Shown in pieces: positions 18,425 through 29,959 of a DNA stretch of 64,000 nucleotides. Source of the DNA: Amia ocellicauda (taxonomy: Eukaryota > Chordata > Actinopteri > Amiiformes > Amiidae); assembly GCF_036373705.1 (NCBI RefSeq), contig NC_089855.1:49494318-49558317 (forward strand). Reading direction: 5' to 3'. Positions within the stretch are counted from its first letter, which is position 1. Each line of letters starts with the position of its first letter. Below the pieces are notes generated by a model. It had not been told where the DNA came from. It saw nothing but the letters and a program-made list of their open reading frames with translations, and searched no databases. Made by a program: the position numbers and the translations under genes.

Positions 18425-20331
18425 TGAGGATTAGCTCACGTGGTAGAGCGCTCGCTTAGCATTGTAGCGTTATGTTGGGTGTATTTGGATAAGAGCATTT
18501 GGGCTCTGAGCTGAAGCACTGATCTAAAGAAAACCTCTCCCCCCCAAAGTTATCAGATTCCCTTAGCTCATCAGCTTGGAACTGGTTTGCATCAAAGTGA
18601 CAGTTTTGGGGAGGATGGCACCAAGAAGAGGCCAAATAGTTTGGAATTCTGCTATGAGATGTCTGGACAAAGGGGCCTGTAGGTGATAAAAACTCTTTGA
18701 AGTGGACGAGAGCCGAAATCCCGACATAGAGCTACGAACCCAGGCCAACCGGCATTTCCAAAAGATGGCATGGATTGACATCAGTCATAAATCAAGCCCC
18801 CCTCCAATAGGACACTGGGGGCTGAAACCGAAATCCAATCTCAAAAACTCAAGAACCAATCACCTCTTGATCTGACAGACTATAAGGAACAGCGGACAGT
18901 CTTTATCGCTCTCTCTCACCTGAACCAGTAACTCGCTGCCACAGCTCAACCTGTAGCTCTGTTGCCAGAACCGGAACCAGAAACCAACTAAGTCTTTGCC
19001 GGCAACAGAAGAGTTAAACTGGGAGAAGGAGATTGAGCCGTACGAAGAATTCTTTTAAAGGACTTTATTAAATAAAGAACTTTACAGACTGCGCTGCCCG
19101 CCTGTGCCCACCTGATCAGTGGAGTTTTACAGCTGGACAATTGACTAAGTCGACTGTATACGAAAGTGTCAGTCATTTAAATAGCTATTTGAGTCTTAAG
19201 AAACTTGACCCTTGGAACAAACACGGCCCTGCTTTCCTCAAAGACTTTGTCTTCAAATAAGTACGGTGAGAGACCCTGCTTGCCAAGAAGATTTTGTGCA
19301 CAACCTTGGAGCCTTCAAACCAGTGGAAAATCTGTTTGGAAACGACTCTACTTTCGCGAAACCCCAACTTCCAGGTGTATCGACTGAGTGGAAGTTCTTG
19401 GACAAAGCCGAACCGGACTGCCTTTGTTCCAAACCACACGGACCTCGTGCCGTGTGCTGTTATCTGAGCCCGAAGCCAGAGAGGCCTCTCTGCGACGAAG
19501 TTCAGATAAGTTTAACAGTTTGGAGTTCATGATTCATGACATTTGAGAAATCAATTAGAAATGTTAATCTGTGATTCATAACTCTAGAATGTGTAATATC
19601 ATTTAGTTTTCTTAAATATAAATGTGTGTTGCATTAAACTGTTTTGTTGATAATTTTAGAAATAAAATCTGTCAACGCCGAGAAATATCTTCTCATTCCT
19701 GTTTAACTGTTTAGTCTGAAATTGACACAAGTTAATAGACATTAGATTATTGGTGGCCCTGCCTATCCTTAATCATTGAATAATAATCAGTTAAGGGAAA
19801 TTGTGGTAACAAGTAATGATAGGATCTTTCTCGGCACCTAAACGTGAATGAGACTGATATATATATAACGAGAAGTTACCTGACATAAATACTAACCTGC
19901 GTAGTTATTTAATGTCTGACTAATAATACTAACGAGAGACTCACCTTCGTCTTACTAACCGGTATTGTAGTCAATGTGTTTATAACCTTTTTTATTTAAC
20001 GATTTGTGTTATCATATGTGATCCCATGGTCTTTGATTTGGTCACGGAAGTGATTTGTCTTCGATTTGTTGATCTAGAGTTGAATTGTAATTAGTTTTTC
20101 CCTTTTGTATAATTAGTGTAGTGCTACATTTAGTCTTTGTTTTGAATACATTTGACAATTTATATCTTTGGAATTGGTGTCTGCGTCCAATTATTACAGA
20201 AATTGAGTTCTACAAGATTCCAGGATTCGTGATAAGGTGATACTATAAATTCACTTCTTTAATTGAAATGTATAAGTGTACCTTACGCTACAGCATGCGA
20301 GAGGCAGCGGGATCGATGCCCGCATTCTCCA
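18425..20331 (+). pseudogene. tRNA-Ala (AGC) split by LTR, U2
   Basis: Halves 18425-18462 and 20293-20331 on either side of the LTR. The D stem keeps GAGC here, so apart from the insertion the gene looks sound. Confidence 0.9.
18463..20292 (+). mobile_element. Solo-LTR-like element, U2
   Basis: 1,830 bp, same ends (TGTAGCGT/ACGCTACA) and the same GCAT duplications as the U1 copy; only scattered substitutions. Confidence 0.65.
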
Positions 20332-21336
20332 AGGCCTCAGGCGCTCGTGCCCCGGTTTCGGGGGAGAGTCGCTCACTTTTCTTGCCGCAGACACAGGCGC
20401 AAGGCATTGCCTGTTTGCCGTAAGGTTATCAGACACAACGCGCCGGCGACGGCTGCAGCATTAGCACGCCGGCTGGCCCTTCCGAAGTTCCCCAAAAACG
20501 ACCGAGATGCCGCTTCGACGTCGTAACCCCAGGAACGACCGCAAAGGCACTCCAACCCTCAATCTTCCGATCCGAAGTCAGACCGAAGAGACTGTATGAT
20601 GTTTTAGATTAAAGATAGTATGCAGACCGAGCAAGTTAGATTTATCGAGCTAGCAAACAGCCATTGAGGCACCTGTTCGGGACGTACCCTGTAGACATTC
20701 CTGTCAACGATAAAAGGATCAAACGGTGGAGAAAAAGCCCGCAGGATGTTTGTCAAAACTCTGTTTGTGGACTGAATGGCTTTCCCAGATTGGCAGGGAC
20801 TGTTTTTGGTATTGACTGAGGGACAGTTGTAAAAGACAACCTCTCACCGGACCTCTGGCATACACCAAAGAAAGCCACCCCACCTCTCCCCCGGATCTCA
20901 CAAAACACAATCCCCCCCGCCCCCAGGGAAGACAGACCGCAATCGGACTCGGGCTTGCACCTTTTGATTGGATGAACGGCCGCAAACATTCTATGTCATT
21001 TTCTTTTAAAGCTTCACTCGTGCTTGTAAAAAACCGAGGTCTCACTGAAAGAATGCCCTGACGTGGTTGCTTCCAAGCTAGCTGGTTTACAAAGTTCCTT
21101 TTCGCTTTAACAATGATTTCCAAGAAGGGAAATAATCTATCTGTAATCTGTCAACACAGGCACCTTCTACTCCGTTAAGCCACGCGGTCACCACCAGGAA
21201 GATGAACGCACCAGGCCGACCCGGAGTTTTCGCCAATTCGTCTCCAAGCCTCCCAAGAGGGAACATAAACAGGCCTTATTCGCAGACACAGGCCCTCAGG
21301 CAGGGAGACCACCGGGTCACCGCTGCTGCCCCTGCC

Positions 21337-21408
21337 AAGAGCCACCGAAACTTGAACTCGGATCGCTGGATTCAGAGTCCAGAGTGCTAACCATTACACC
21401 ATGGAACC
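21337..21408 (-). pseudogene. tRNA-Gln (CTG) with altered 3' acceptor, U3
   Basis: The 5' part through the T loop is intact, but the 3' acceptor strand that should pair with GGTTCCA is replaced (reads TGGCTCT), and one T-stem pair is now G-T. It is probably non-functional. Confidence 0.8.
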
Positions 21409-21543
21409 AAGCCCACTGCCCACTTCTTGCCCGTGACGAAGGCTTCTGCTCTACGCACACGTCTCGCTCTGTCGCACGGCCAAGTCCAGAGTGAGCCAAG
21501 TTGCGCCCAGAGTGCTGCGTGTGGCGGGTCACTTCCGGAGCCG

Positions 21544-21615
21544 TCCCTGGTGGTCTAGTGGTCAGGATTCGGCGCTCTCACCGCCGCGGCCCGGGTTCGA
21601 TTCCCGGTCAGGGAA
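21544..21615 (+). tRNA. tRNA-Glu (CTC), U3
   Basis: Identical in structure to the U1 gene; all stems pair. Confidence 0.96.
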
Positions 21616-21642
21616 AGTGGATCTGTTGCTCTTCCCCTAGGA

Positions 21643-21648
21643 CCTGTG
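21643..21648. other. Uninterrupted Polinton target site (U3)
   Basis: Single CCTGTG at the position occupied in U2, U4 and U6. Confidence 0.9.
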
Positions 21649-21940
21649 TGGTTCATTTTCTCTCTCTCTCTATCTGTGATTAAATCCTTACTTATATACA
21701 TATGTCCATGAACGTTTCTGGAGCTCATGTAAATCACATCACATGACGGGCCGTGATCTTTTCGGTCACTTTGAAAGTTTTGCTCATGACAATCCTTTTC
21801 TATTGCGGCACGATGGCTGCCACCGAGGAAGGAAAGTCGTCCGCAGTTGGCTGCAAGCTTGCCTGAAGCGCAGGAAAGGACTTACTCGCGACGTGCCACT
21901 TAAAGACTGAAGAAGTGGGGGTCGGCCTCACCGAGAGCCC

Positions 21941-23847
21941 TGAGGATTAGCTCACGTGGTAGAGTGCTCGCTTAGCATTGTAGCGTTATGTTGGGTGTAT
22001 TTGGATAAGAGCATCTGGGCTCTGAGCTGAATCACTGATCTAAAGAAAACCTCTCCCCCCCAAAGTTATCAGATTCCCTTAGCTCATCAGCTTGGAACTG
22101 GTTTGCATCAAAGTGACAGTTTTGGGGAGGATGGCACCAAGAAGAGGCCAAATAGTTTGGAATTCTGCTATGAGATGTCTGGAGAAAGGGGCCTGTAGGT
22201 GATAAAAACTCTTTGAAGTGGACAAGAGCCGAAATCCCGACATAGAGCTACGAACCCAGGCCAACCGGCATTTCCAAAAGATGGCATGGATTGACATCAG
22301 TCATAAATCAAGCCCCCCTCCAATAGGACACTGGGGGCTGAAACCGAAATCCAATCTCAAAAACTCAAGAACCAATCACCTCTTGATCTGACAGACTATA
22401 AGGAACAGCGGACAGTCTTTCTCGCTCTCTCTCACCTGAACCAGTAACTCGCTGCCACAGCTCAACCTGTAGCTCTGTTGCCAGAACCGGAACCAGAAAC
22501 CAACTAAGTCTTTGCCGGCAACAGAAGAGTTAAACTGGGAGAAGGAGATTGAGCCGTACGAAGAATTCTTTTAAAGGACTTTATTAAATAAAGAACTTTA
22601 CAGACTGCGCTGCCCGCCTGTGCCCACCTGATCAGTGGAGTTTTACAGCTGGACAATTGACTAAGTCGACTGTATACGAAAGTGTCAGTCATTTAAATAG
22701 CTATTTGAGTCTTAAGAAACTTGACCCTTGGAACAAACACGGCCCTGCTTTCCTCAAAGACTTTGTCTTCAAATAAGTACGGTGAGAGACCCTGCTTGCC
22801 AAGAAGTTTTTGTGCACAACCTTGGAGCCTTCAAACCAGTGGAAAATCTGTTTGGAAACGACTCTACTTTCGCGAAACCCCAACTTCCAGGTGTATCGAC
22901 TGAGTGGAAGTTCTTGGACAAAGCCGAACGGGACTGCCTTTGTTCCAAACCACACGGACCTCGTGCCGTGTGCTGTTATCTGAGCCCGAAGCCAGAGAGG
23001 CCTCTCTGCGACGAAGTTCAGATAAGTTTAACCGTTTGGAGTTCATGATTCATGACATTTGAGAAATCAATTAGAAATGTTAATCTGTGATTCATAACTC
23101 TAGAATGTGTAATATCATTTAGTTTTCTTAAATATAAATGTGTGTTGCATTAAACTGTTTTGCTGATAATTTTAGAAATAAAATCTGTCAACGCCGAGAA
23201 ATATCTTCTCATTCCTGTTTAACTGTTTAGTCTGAAATTGACACAAGTTAATAGACATTAGATTATTGGTGGCCCTGCCTATCCTTAATCATTGAATAAT
23301 AATCAGTTAAGGGAAATTGTGGTAACAAGTAATGATAGGATCTTTCTCGGCACCTAAACGTGAATGAGACTGATATATATGTAACGAGAAGTTACCTGAC
23401 ATAAATACTAACCTGCGTAGTTATTTAATGTCTGACTAATAATACTAACGAGAGACTCACCTTCGTCTTACTAACCGGTATTGTAGTCAATGTGTTTATA
23501 ACCTTTTTTGTTTAACGATTTGTGTTATCATATGTGATCCCACGGTCTTTGATATTGTCACGGAAGTGATTTGTCTTCGATTTGTTGATCTAGAGTTGAA
23601 TTGTAATTAGTTTTTCCCTTTTGTATAATTAGTGTAGTGCTACATTTAGTCTTTGTTTTGAATACATTTGACAATTTATATCTTTGGAATTGGTGTCTGC
23701 GTCCAATTATTACAGAAATTGAGTTCTACAAGATTCCAGGATTCGTGATAAGGTGATACTATGAATTCACTTCTTTAATTGAAATGTATAAGTGTACCTT
23801 ACGCTACAGCATGCGAGAGGCAGCGGGATCGATGCCCGCATTCTCCA
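21941..23847 (+). pseudogene. tRNA-Ala (AGC) split by LTR, U3
   Basis: Halves 21941-21978 and 23809-23847. The D-stem variant GAGT is shared with U1. Confidence 0.9.
21979..23808 (+). mobile_element. Solo-LTR-like element, U3
   Basis: 1,830 bp, same ends and GCAT duplications. A little more diverged from the U1 copy than the U5 copy is. Confidence 0.65.
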
Positions 23848-24861
23848 AGGCCTCAGGCGCTCGTGCCCCGGTTTCGGGGGAGAGTCGCTCACTTTTCTTG
23901 CCGCAGACACAGGCACAAGGCATTGCCTGTTTGCCGTAAGGTTATCAGACACAACGCGCCGGCAACGGCTGCAGCATTAGCACGCCGGCTGGCCCTTCCG
24001 AAGTTCCCCAAAAACGACCGAGATGCCGCTTCGACGTCGTAACCCCAGGAACGACCGCAAAGGCACTCCAACCCTCAATCTTCCGATCCGAAGTCAGACC
24101 GAAGAGACTGTATGATGTTTTAGATTAAAGATAGTATGCAGACCGAGCAAGTTAGATTTATCGAGCTAGCAAACAGCAATTGAGGCACCTGTTCGGGACG
24201 TACCCTGTAGAAATTCCTGTCAACGATAAAAGGATCAAACGGTGGAGAAAAAGCCCGCAGGATGTTTGTCAAAACTCTGTTTGTGGACTGAATGGCTTTC
24301 CCAGATTGGCAGGGACTGTTTTTGGTATTGACTGAGGGACAGTTGTAAAAGACAACTTCTCACCGGACCTCTGGCATACACCAAAGAAAGCCACCTCACC
24401 TCTCCCCCGGATCTCACAAAACACAATCCCCCCCGCCCCCAGGGAAGACAGACCGCAATCGGACTCGGGCTTGCACCTATTGATTGGATGAACGGCCGCA
24501 AACATTCTATGTCATTTTCTTTTAAAGCTTCACTCGTGCTTGTAAAAAACCGAGGTCTCACTGAAAGAATGCCCTGACGTGGTTGCTTCCAAGCTAGCTG
24601 GTTTACAAAGTTCCTTTTCGCTTTAACGATGATTTCCAAGAAGGGAAATAATCTATCTGTAATCTGTCAACACAGGCACCTTCTTCTCCATTAAGCCACG
24701 CGGTCACCACCAGGAAGATGAACGCACCAGGCCGACCCGGAGTTTTCGCCAATTCGTCTCCAAGCCTCCCAAGAGGGAACATAAACAGGCCTTATTCGCA
24801 GACACAGGCCCTCACGCAGGGAGACCACCGCTTCACCGCCGCTGCCCATGCCAAGGGCCCC

Positions 24862-24933
24862 AGGTCCCACCGAGACTTGAACTCGGATCGCTGGATTCAG
24901 AGTCCAGAGTGCTAACCATTACACCATGGAACC
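24862..24933 (-). tRNA. tRNA-Gln (CTG), U4
   Basis: Same as the U1 gene; all stems pair. Only 36 bp separate it from tRNA-Glu because of a 99-bp host-side deletion in the spacer, so both genes' 5' flanks are shortened. Confidence 0.95.
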
Positions 24934-24969
24934 AAGCCCGCTGCCCACCTCTTGTCACTTCCGGAGCCG

Positions 24970-25041
24970 TCCCTGGTGGTCTAGTGGTCAGGATTCGGCG
25001 CTCTCACCGCCGCGGCCCGGGTTCGATTCCCGGTCAGGGAA
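24970..25041 (+). tRNA. tRNA-Glu (CTC), U4
   Basis: Same as U1, without the T-stem mismatch found in U2 and U6. Polinton copy 2 begins 33 bp downstream. Confidence 0.96.
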
Positions 25042-25074
25042 AGTGGATCTGTTGCTCTTCCCCTAGGACCTGTG

Positions 25075-25255
25075 AGTAGATAGTAGGGTTTTTTGGGCGC
25101 GGCCTATTTTGTTATGACGTATGCCCTAAGCTTATTAATATTCCTACGTCATAATTGGGGGGCGTGATTTTAGAGTTATTTCCTTAATTATTCCTACGTC
25201 ATATCCGTCAGAAAGTGTACACCCCTAAAACCCTGAACAACAAGGCCACCCATAA
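25075..25255 (+). repeat. Left terminal inverted repeat, Polinton copy 2
   Basis: 181 bp, matching 41335-41515 without a visible mismatch. Carries the same three ATF/CREB-type motifs and T6 run. Confidence 0.95.
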
Positions 25256-25371
25256 AGACCCCCCCCCCTGAAGGCAACGCCCCGAAACTCTCCTCTCTAT
25301 TTAAGACCCCGCGCTGCTTTTAGGCAATACCTCTTTAATTCTCAGCATCTGAAACATCCCGCTTCTTCAAC

Positions 25372-26082
25372 ATGTCTAGCGACATCAACATGAAACCCCG
25401 CAAGAAACAATCCCGGGCAAGGGTTCCTGTACTCACCAATTTGAAGATTGAACGCTCCTGGGTGTTGTTCTGGGGGGGTCGACGGGGTTACCGCTTTAAA
25501 AGGGATCCCAGCTATGTTGGAGTGGAGCTTTTTGCTTTGGGAGAGAAGGAGGGTACGTTGGAACCTTTTGAGACGGTGATTGAATACTCTTTTGAGGACT
25601 GGTTGAAGGTGATGGCATGGAGAGACCTGGGGCTTGTGGATAAGACTCTAGAAGGCTTGCAAGAGGGTCCAAGAGAAGGCGAAACGGAGTCTCCGACTCA
25701 GAGTTTTGAAAGGTGTGAATGGGAAAGCTTGCAGAACTACGGTACAGTGGTGAAGAGTCTATCTCTAACTACTGATCGTAAGGTTTTGTTTAGCAGTACC
25801 CTGATTACAAACCCTATTGAAGGGGTTGTGGAGGATCCAGAAAAACAGGTTACTGAAATTATGTTTGACGCCGTGGACTGGCCGTTCTTGAAAGAGGTCA
25901 TAAACTGTATAAATGATGGTTTTGACATCTTGACCAAATGTTCACAACTGGATTCTGTTAGAAGGAGAATATGCTGGATTATGGATTATATATCCCCCTT
26001 GAATGACGACGACGATGATAAAACAGACGACCTGTGGGGGGTTGGAGGGGGGTCTGACGGCTCAGGGTCTACTCTCTTCTAA
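25372..26082 (+). CDS. Polinton ORF A, intact copy, 236 aa, unrecognised
   Basis: ATG 74 bp after TATTTAAG. Basic N-terminus (MKPRKKQSRARVPVL) suggesting nuclear entry, a middle with several Trp, and an acidic C-terminal NDDDDDKTDD followed by Gly/Ser residues. No enzyme motif or membrane segment is seen. As the gene nearest the left terminal repeat and its ATF/CREB-type sites, it may be an early regulator, but that is inference from position only. Confidence 0.65.
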   Translation: MSSDINMKPRKKQSRARVPVLTNLKIERSWVLFWGGRRGYRFKRDPSYVGVELFALGEKEGTLEPFETVIEYSFEDWLKVMAWRDLGLVDKTLEGLQEGPREGETESPTQSFERCEWESLQNYGTVVKSLSLTTDRKVLFSSTLITNPIEGVVEDPEKQVTEIMFDAVDWPFLKEVINCINDGFDILTKCSQLDSVRRRICWIMDYISPLNDDDDDKTDDLWGVGGGSDGSGSTLF

Positions 26083-26160
26083 GAGGGCGGTGTGTCGTGA
26101 CGTAGTGAAGAGATAGGATAAAAGGCGCAACAATTCATTCATGGTTTAAAATTAAAGAGA

Positions 26161-26998
26161 ATGTCTTACCCGAAAGCTGCGGAAGTCGACAGGCTCTACA
26201 GGCCTCTTCAAACCCGGGATCACCCCTGGTTCTATTCCCCAGATTTTGTATACACTCCGGAACCCTCTGACTGCGGTTACCCTCCAAGACCTCAGACCCC
26301 GGTCCCTCAGGACGAAACAACATGCGGAGCGATGGATGTCCAAATGAGTCTCGGGGATCCCCAGCCTCTGGAGCTCATGGAGGGCCTCGATTTTGCCGAA
26401 CTGTCTACCGTCTGTGCGTCTCAGTCCAATGGATGTAGAAACACCCCACAAACCACCAGGCGACCCAATGAGCATCGGACGGTCTCGGGGGCGTGATGAA
26501 GACGCAGGATTTATGCCCGGGGTAGGTGTCCAAGTAAGCAGAGTGGTTAAAAGCACCCTGGTGTATATTCTGAGTGCTCTCATCGACCGAGCTCTGAAAG
26601 AAGTCTGTCGGGGGTGTGAAGTGAATCACCCCAGTCAGTTGAGACACAGTTGTTTGTTTGAACCAGACCGTTACTATTTCCTGTTCTATTTCAACGTGTT
26701 TTACAGAAGACTGAACAAACCGTGGCTGAAACCGGCACTAATCAAGGCTCTGTCTTACTCCCACATACATGTCACTGCTGGACAAGTCCAGAAAATCATA
26801 GATGAGATTTTGCTGGAGCTGAAAAAGGAGCCGTTTATAATAGAGAAACTTGGGCAGCTGCTCAATGACCTGGATGAGCCAAGTAGAAAAACCGCTGGCA
26901 AGCTAAAAGCTTATTTCTTCCGTAAAGAAGTTAAAGCTGGGGGCAGCGACGAAGAATTCGACATCTACGCCACTGATTCAGACTCTGACCTGAACTAA
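26161..26998 (+). pseudogene. Polinton ORF B (CxxC/HPSQ protein), broken copy
   Basis: Same gene as 5167-6015 in copy 1; broken about once here. The metal-binding-like cluster and acidic tail are still encoded. Confidence 0.7.
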
Positions 26999-27010
26999 GG
27001 GACTTTGAAC

Positions 27011-27517
27011 ATGGGGAATGTTCTGGACTGCTGCTGCAACTGGTTCTGTCATCAACACTCTGCAGCTAACCTGAGAGCGCTATTACACCATGTGCTTGAC
27101 AGAAAAGTAGCCAACGCGAGCCTTTTCTCTACAGATTTAACCATCGATGAGGATCAACTTTCAAACCTGGAAAAGTTAATGGTTGCTGTAACAAAGACCG
27201 GGGGGTACGAACACTGGGATGAAGCGCTCAAGGGGGCCAAGAATGATATTAGGCCATTTCATCAACATCTGTATGACCTTTTACTGAGCATGTTTAATAC
27301 CCCTCTGTTTACTTTTAAAATAGGTCATATTGTTGTTTTATTTACATATGTAACTGAGGTGTGTGCCTACAAGATAAAGAAACAGGTATTTGTTGATATA
27401 GATCAAGTAACCAATCATCTGATTTCTTTTTGTCTGGACCGTAGAAAAAATTGTTGTGTATGTTATACTTTTCTCAAATGTCTAAAAAGGGGTATCTGCT
27501 CTCCTGAAGTTGAATAA
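27011..27517 (+). CDS. Bcl-2-like protein, copy 2, 168 aa
   Basis: The translation is the same as copy 1, including MGNVLDCCC and the BH1-like segment. It stays open although the gene just upstream is broken in this copy. Confidence 0.5.
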   Translation: MGNVLDCCCNWFCHQHSAANLRALLHHVLDRKVANASLFSTDLTIDEDQLSNLEKLMVAVTKTGGYEHWDEALKGAKNDIRPFHQHLYDLLLSMFNTPLFTFKIGHIVVLFTYVTEVCAYKIKKQVFVDIDQVTNHLISFCLDRRKNCCVCYTFLKCLKRGICSPEVE

Positions 27518-27573
27518 AAAACCTTGTATAAAAACTTTGCGCATAGTGTGGGTCTGTGTGTTTATTTGGCAGA

Positions 27574-28665
27574 ATGACTCGGCAAGCTCCCCAAATGCAT
27601 GAACTATACTACAACCCAGCCAAGATTGGGGGTTTGGTGGGTAAGAAGGGTTTTCAAAGAGGACTCGCTGAGGCCGGCGTGAAGGTTAATGATGTGGTTG
27701 TTTCAGAATGGTTACGGGAACAAGACGCCTATACCTTACATAAACCTCTCAGGATTAACTTTAAAAGAAACCGTGTATATGCAACTGACATAGACTCACA
27801 ATGGCAAATGGATCTAGTCGATATGTCAAATTTATCAAAACATAACAATGGTCACAAATTTATGTTGATGTGTATCGATGTGTTATCAAAATATGCCTGG
27901 GCTCGCATTCTACATAAAAAAACAGGTCGGGCGGTGACAAGGGCCTTTGAGGATATATTGTCCCAGGGACGATGTCCTAAAAAACTGCAGACTGATAAAG
28001 GAAAAGAGTTTCTCAACAGAGAATTTCAGAATCTACTGAAGAGACACAAAATACATCATTTCACCACCGGTAATGAGCTTAAGGCATCGGTGGTGGAGAG
28101 GTTTAACCGCACCATAAAGACCAAAATGTGGAGATATTTTACAGCGGTCAACACGTTCAAGTATTTTGATAAAGTTCAGGATTTTATCGATGCTTACAAC
28201 CAAGGGTATCACGCCAGTATTAAAATGAAGCCTATAGATGTTGATCAAAGTAATTCTTTTAAGGTCTATAAAAAATTATACGGCCCATTTATTAAGAAGG
28301 GGAAAACTACTTATAAGTTCAACATCGGTGATGTGGTTCGCGTTTCAAATCTAAGGAGTACTTTTGCCAAAGGTTATGAACAAACATTTTCTGACGAATA
28401 TTTTACAGTTACCGAACAGGTGGCTAGAGACCCCCCCGTGTACCGGTTAAAAGACAATGACGGGGAGGATATAGAAGGAACGTTTTACGAAGCCGAGTTA
28501 CAAAAAATTATTGTGGGTAAAGACATTGTATACAGAGTTGAAAAGATATTAGCTGAGAAAACCCAGAACCGGAAAAAATATGTGTTGGTGAAATGGCTTG
28601 GATGGCCTGAAAAGTTCAATAGTTGGGTCCCGGAACAACAGGTTTGTGATATTCAAGCCTTATAA
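27574..28665 (+). CDS. Chromodomain integrase, copy 2, 363 aa
   Basis: Open, with the same catalytic Asp, Asp, Glu and chromodomain as copy 1; a handful of conservative substitutions. Confidence 0.95.
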   Translation: MTRQAPQMHELYYNPAKIGGLVGKKGFQRGLAEAGVKVNDVVVSEWLREQDAYTLHKPLRINFKRNRVYATDIDSQWQMDLVDMSNLSKHNNGHKFMLMCIDVLSKYAWARILHKKTGRAVTRAFEDILSQGRCPKKLQTDKGKEFLNREFQNLLKRHKIHHFTTGNELKASVVERFNRTIKTKMWRYFTAVNTFKYFDKVQDFIDAYNQGYHASIKMKPIDVDQSNSFKVYKKLYGPFIKKGKTTYKFNIGDVVRVSNLRSTFAKGYEQTFSDEYFTVTEQVARDPPVYRLKDNDGEDIEGTFYEAELQKIIVGKDIVYRVEKILAEKTQNRKKYVLVKWLGWPEKFNSWVPEQQVCDIQAL

Positions 28666-28669
28666 CAAC

Positions 28670-29467
28670 ATGCCCGCTGGTGTGATGGGGTCATTACTTT
28701 CGATACTCAAGATGGAATCAGGAGGCTTCTACGTGACTCTACCCAGTAACGCCTCTCTCGATATATACCCTAAAAATGAAATATCCAGTTACACGGTACA
28801 ATTTGGAAAATCTATAGATCTAAGGGGGTCGTGGGAAGTGGGGTTGGCGGAAATACAGTATCCTTACACTTGGGCTGTTTTACAAGATAAGGATGCCACC
28901 TTCGCCATTTTTGACGATGTTAAAAAGAGTCAATGGACATTCACGATGCAAGGAGGTTATTATGACAATGTGGATACAATATTAGATGAGATGCATAAAC
29001 AGTTCTCAGAAGGCACCCCCAACATCAAGCTATATTACAACCCTATTAAAAACAGAGTGTACAAGGTGTCAAAACCTGGTATTAGCATTCAAACCAAAGG
29101 ACAACTGGGGCGTATATTAGGGTTCTATTCTGACACAGAGAGCAGGTTCTCAGAAGTGGTGGCACCCTTCCCGGCTGACATCAGTGGCGGCTTTTACACT
29201 CTTTATGTGTATACGGATATCATAACACACCAGAGGGTCGGGGATAGCTATGTCCCCCTTTTGAGAAATGTACTTATTAAAGGTAAAAGCAATGACATGG
29301 TCACAATTACTTATGACAAGCCACACTACGTACCAGTCTCAAAGACCCACTTTGACAACATCACGATCGAAGTAAAATCGGATCAGAATATCAACGTACC
29401 CTTCCGCTTCGGGAAAGTTATTGTCAAACTACATTTTCGACCCCTGAAACAGTGTGTACATTATTAA
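28670..29467 (+). CDS. Penton-type minor capsid protein, copy 2
   Basis: Open; essentially identical to copy 1. The alternative start corresponds to MESGGFYVTL, 42 bases further in. Confidence 0.85.
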   Translation: MPAGVMGSLLSILKMESGGFYVTLPSNASLDIYPKNEISSYTVQFGKSIDLRGSWEVGLAEIQYPYTWAVLQDKDATFAIFDDVKKSQWTFTMQGGYYDNVDTILDEMHKQFSEGTPNIKLYYNPIKNRVYKVSKPGISIQTKGQLGRILGFYSDTESRFSEVVAPFPADISGGFYTLYVYTDIITHQRVGDSYVPLLRNVLIKGKSNDMVTITYDKPHYVPVSKTHFDNITIEVKSDQNINVPFRFGKVIVKLHFRPLKQCVHY

Positions 29468-29468
29468 A

Positions 29469-29957
29469 ATGGCTACCTCGAGGGGTTATGTAGATCCTAG
29501 CGCCTATGTGGATTATTACAAGATGCAAGCCGTGAACGGCTTGCCCGGTTTTGTAGGAGCCCCCACAATGTATGGAGCCGGTCTAGGAGGACTCTTTCGT
29601 GGTCTCTTTAGAATGGCCGTACCCCTGCTTAAGAGAGGCTCTGCTATAGCCAGACCCCACTTGAAATCAGCGGCTAAAAATATTGTTAGTGACGTGTTCA
29701 CCAATGTTATGAACCGGGCAGCTAGCCATGAGCAGCAGGAGGGTTCGGGTCTCATGGTAATGGCGAGGAGGGGGGGTAAAAGAAGAAACAGTATGTGTCC
29801 ACCAGGGCGACGAAGATCCGTGGCTAACAAAAAACGAAGAAGCTCTCATTCTCCAACATATCGTGGAAACACTCGGAGAAGGAAGCAGCACAAGAAAAAA
29901 CCTGCAAAAAGAAAGTCTCAAAGAAAGACAAATAGAGCCTCAGGATACATCTTTTAA
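29469..29957 (+). CDS. Basic core/membrane-active protein, copy 2, 162 aa
   Basis: The translation is the same as copy 1; the start is one base after the penton stop. Confidence 0.65.
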   Translation: MATSRGYVDPSAYVDYYKMQAVNGLPGFVGAPTMYGAGLGGLFRGLFRMAVPLLKRGSAIARPHLKSAAKNIVSDVFTNVMNRAASHEQQEGSGLMVMARRGGKRRNSMCPPGRRRSVANKKRRSSHSPTYRGNTRRRKQHKKKPAKRKSQRKTNRASGYIF

Positions 29958-29959
29958 AA

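Larger units (their letters stand above)
3526..21109. repeat. Tandem unit U2 (carries Polinton copy 1)
   Basis: Same unit as U1 but split by Polinton copy 1. Without the element and one target duplication it is about 3.52 kb. Both intact tRNA genes differ from U1 by one T-stem base. Nearly identical to U6. Confidence 0.95.
21110..24625. repeat. Tandem unit U3 (no Polinton)
   Basis: 3,516-bp unit without a Polinton. It is somewhat more diverged: the 3' acceptor end of its tRNA-Gln is altered and shortened, while tRNA-Glu is unchanged from U1. The LTR-split tRNA-Ala is present. Confidence 0.95.
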
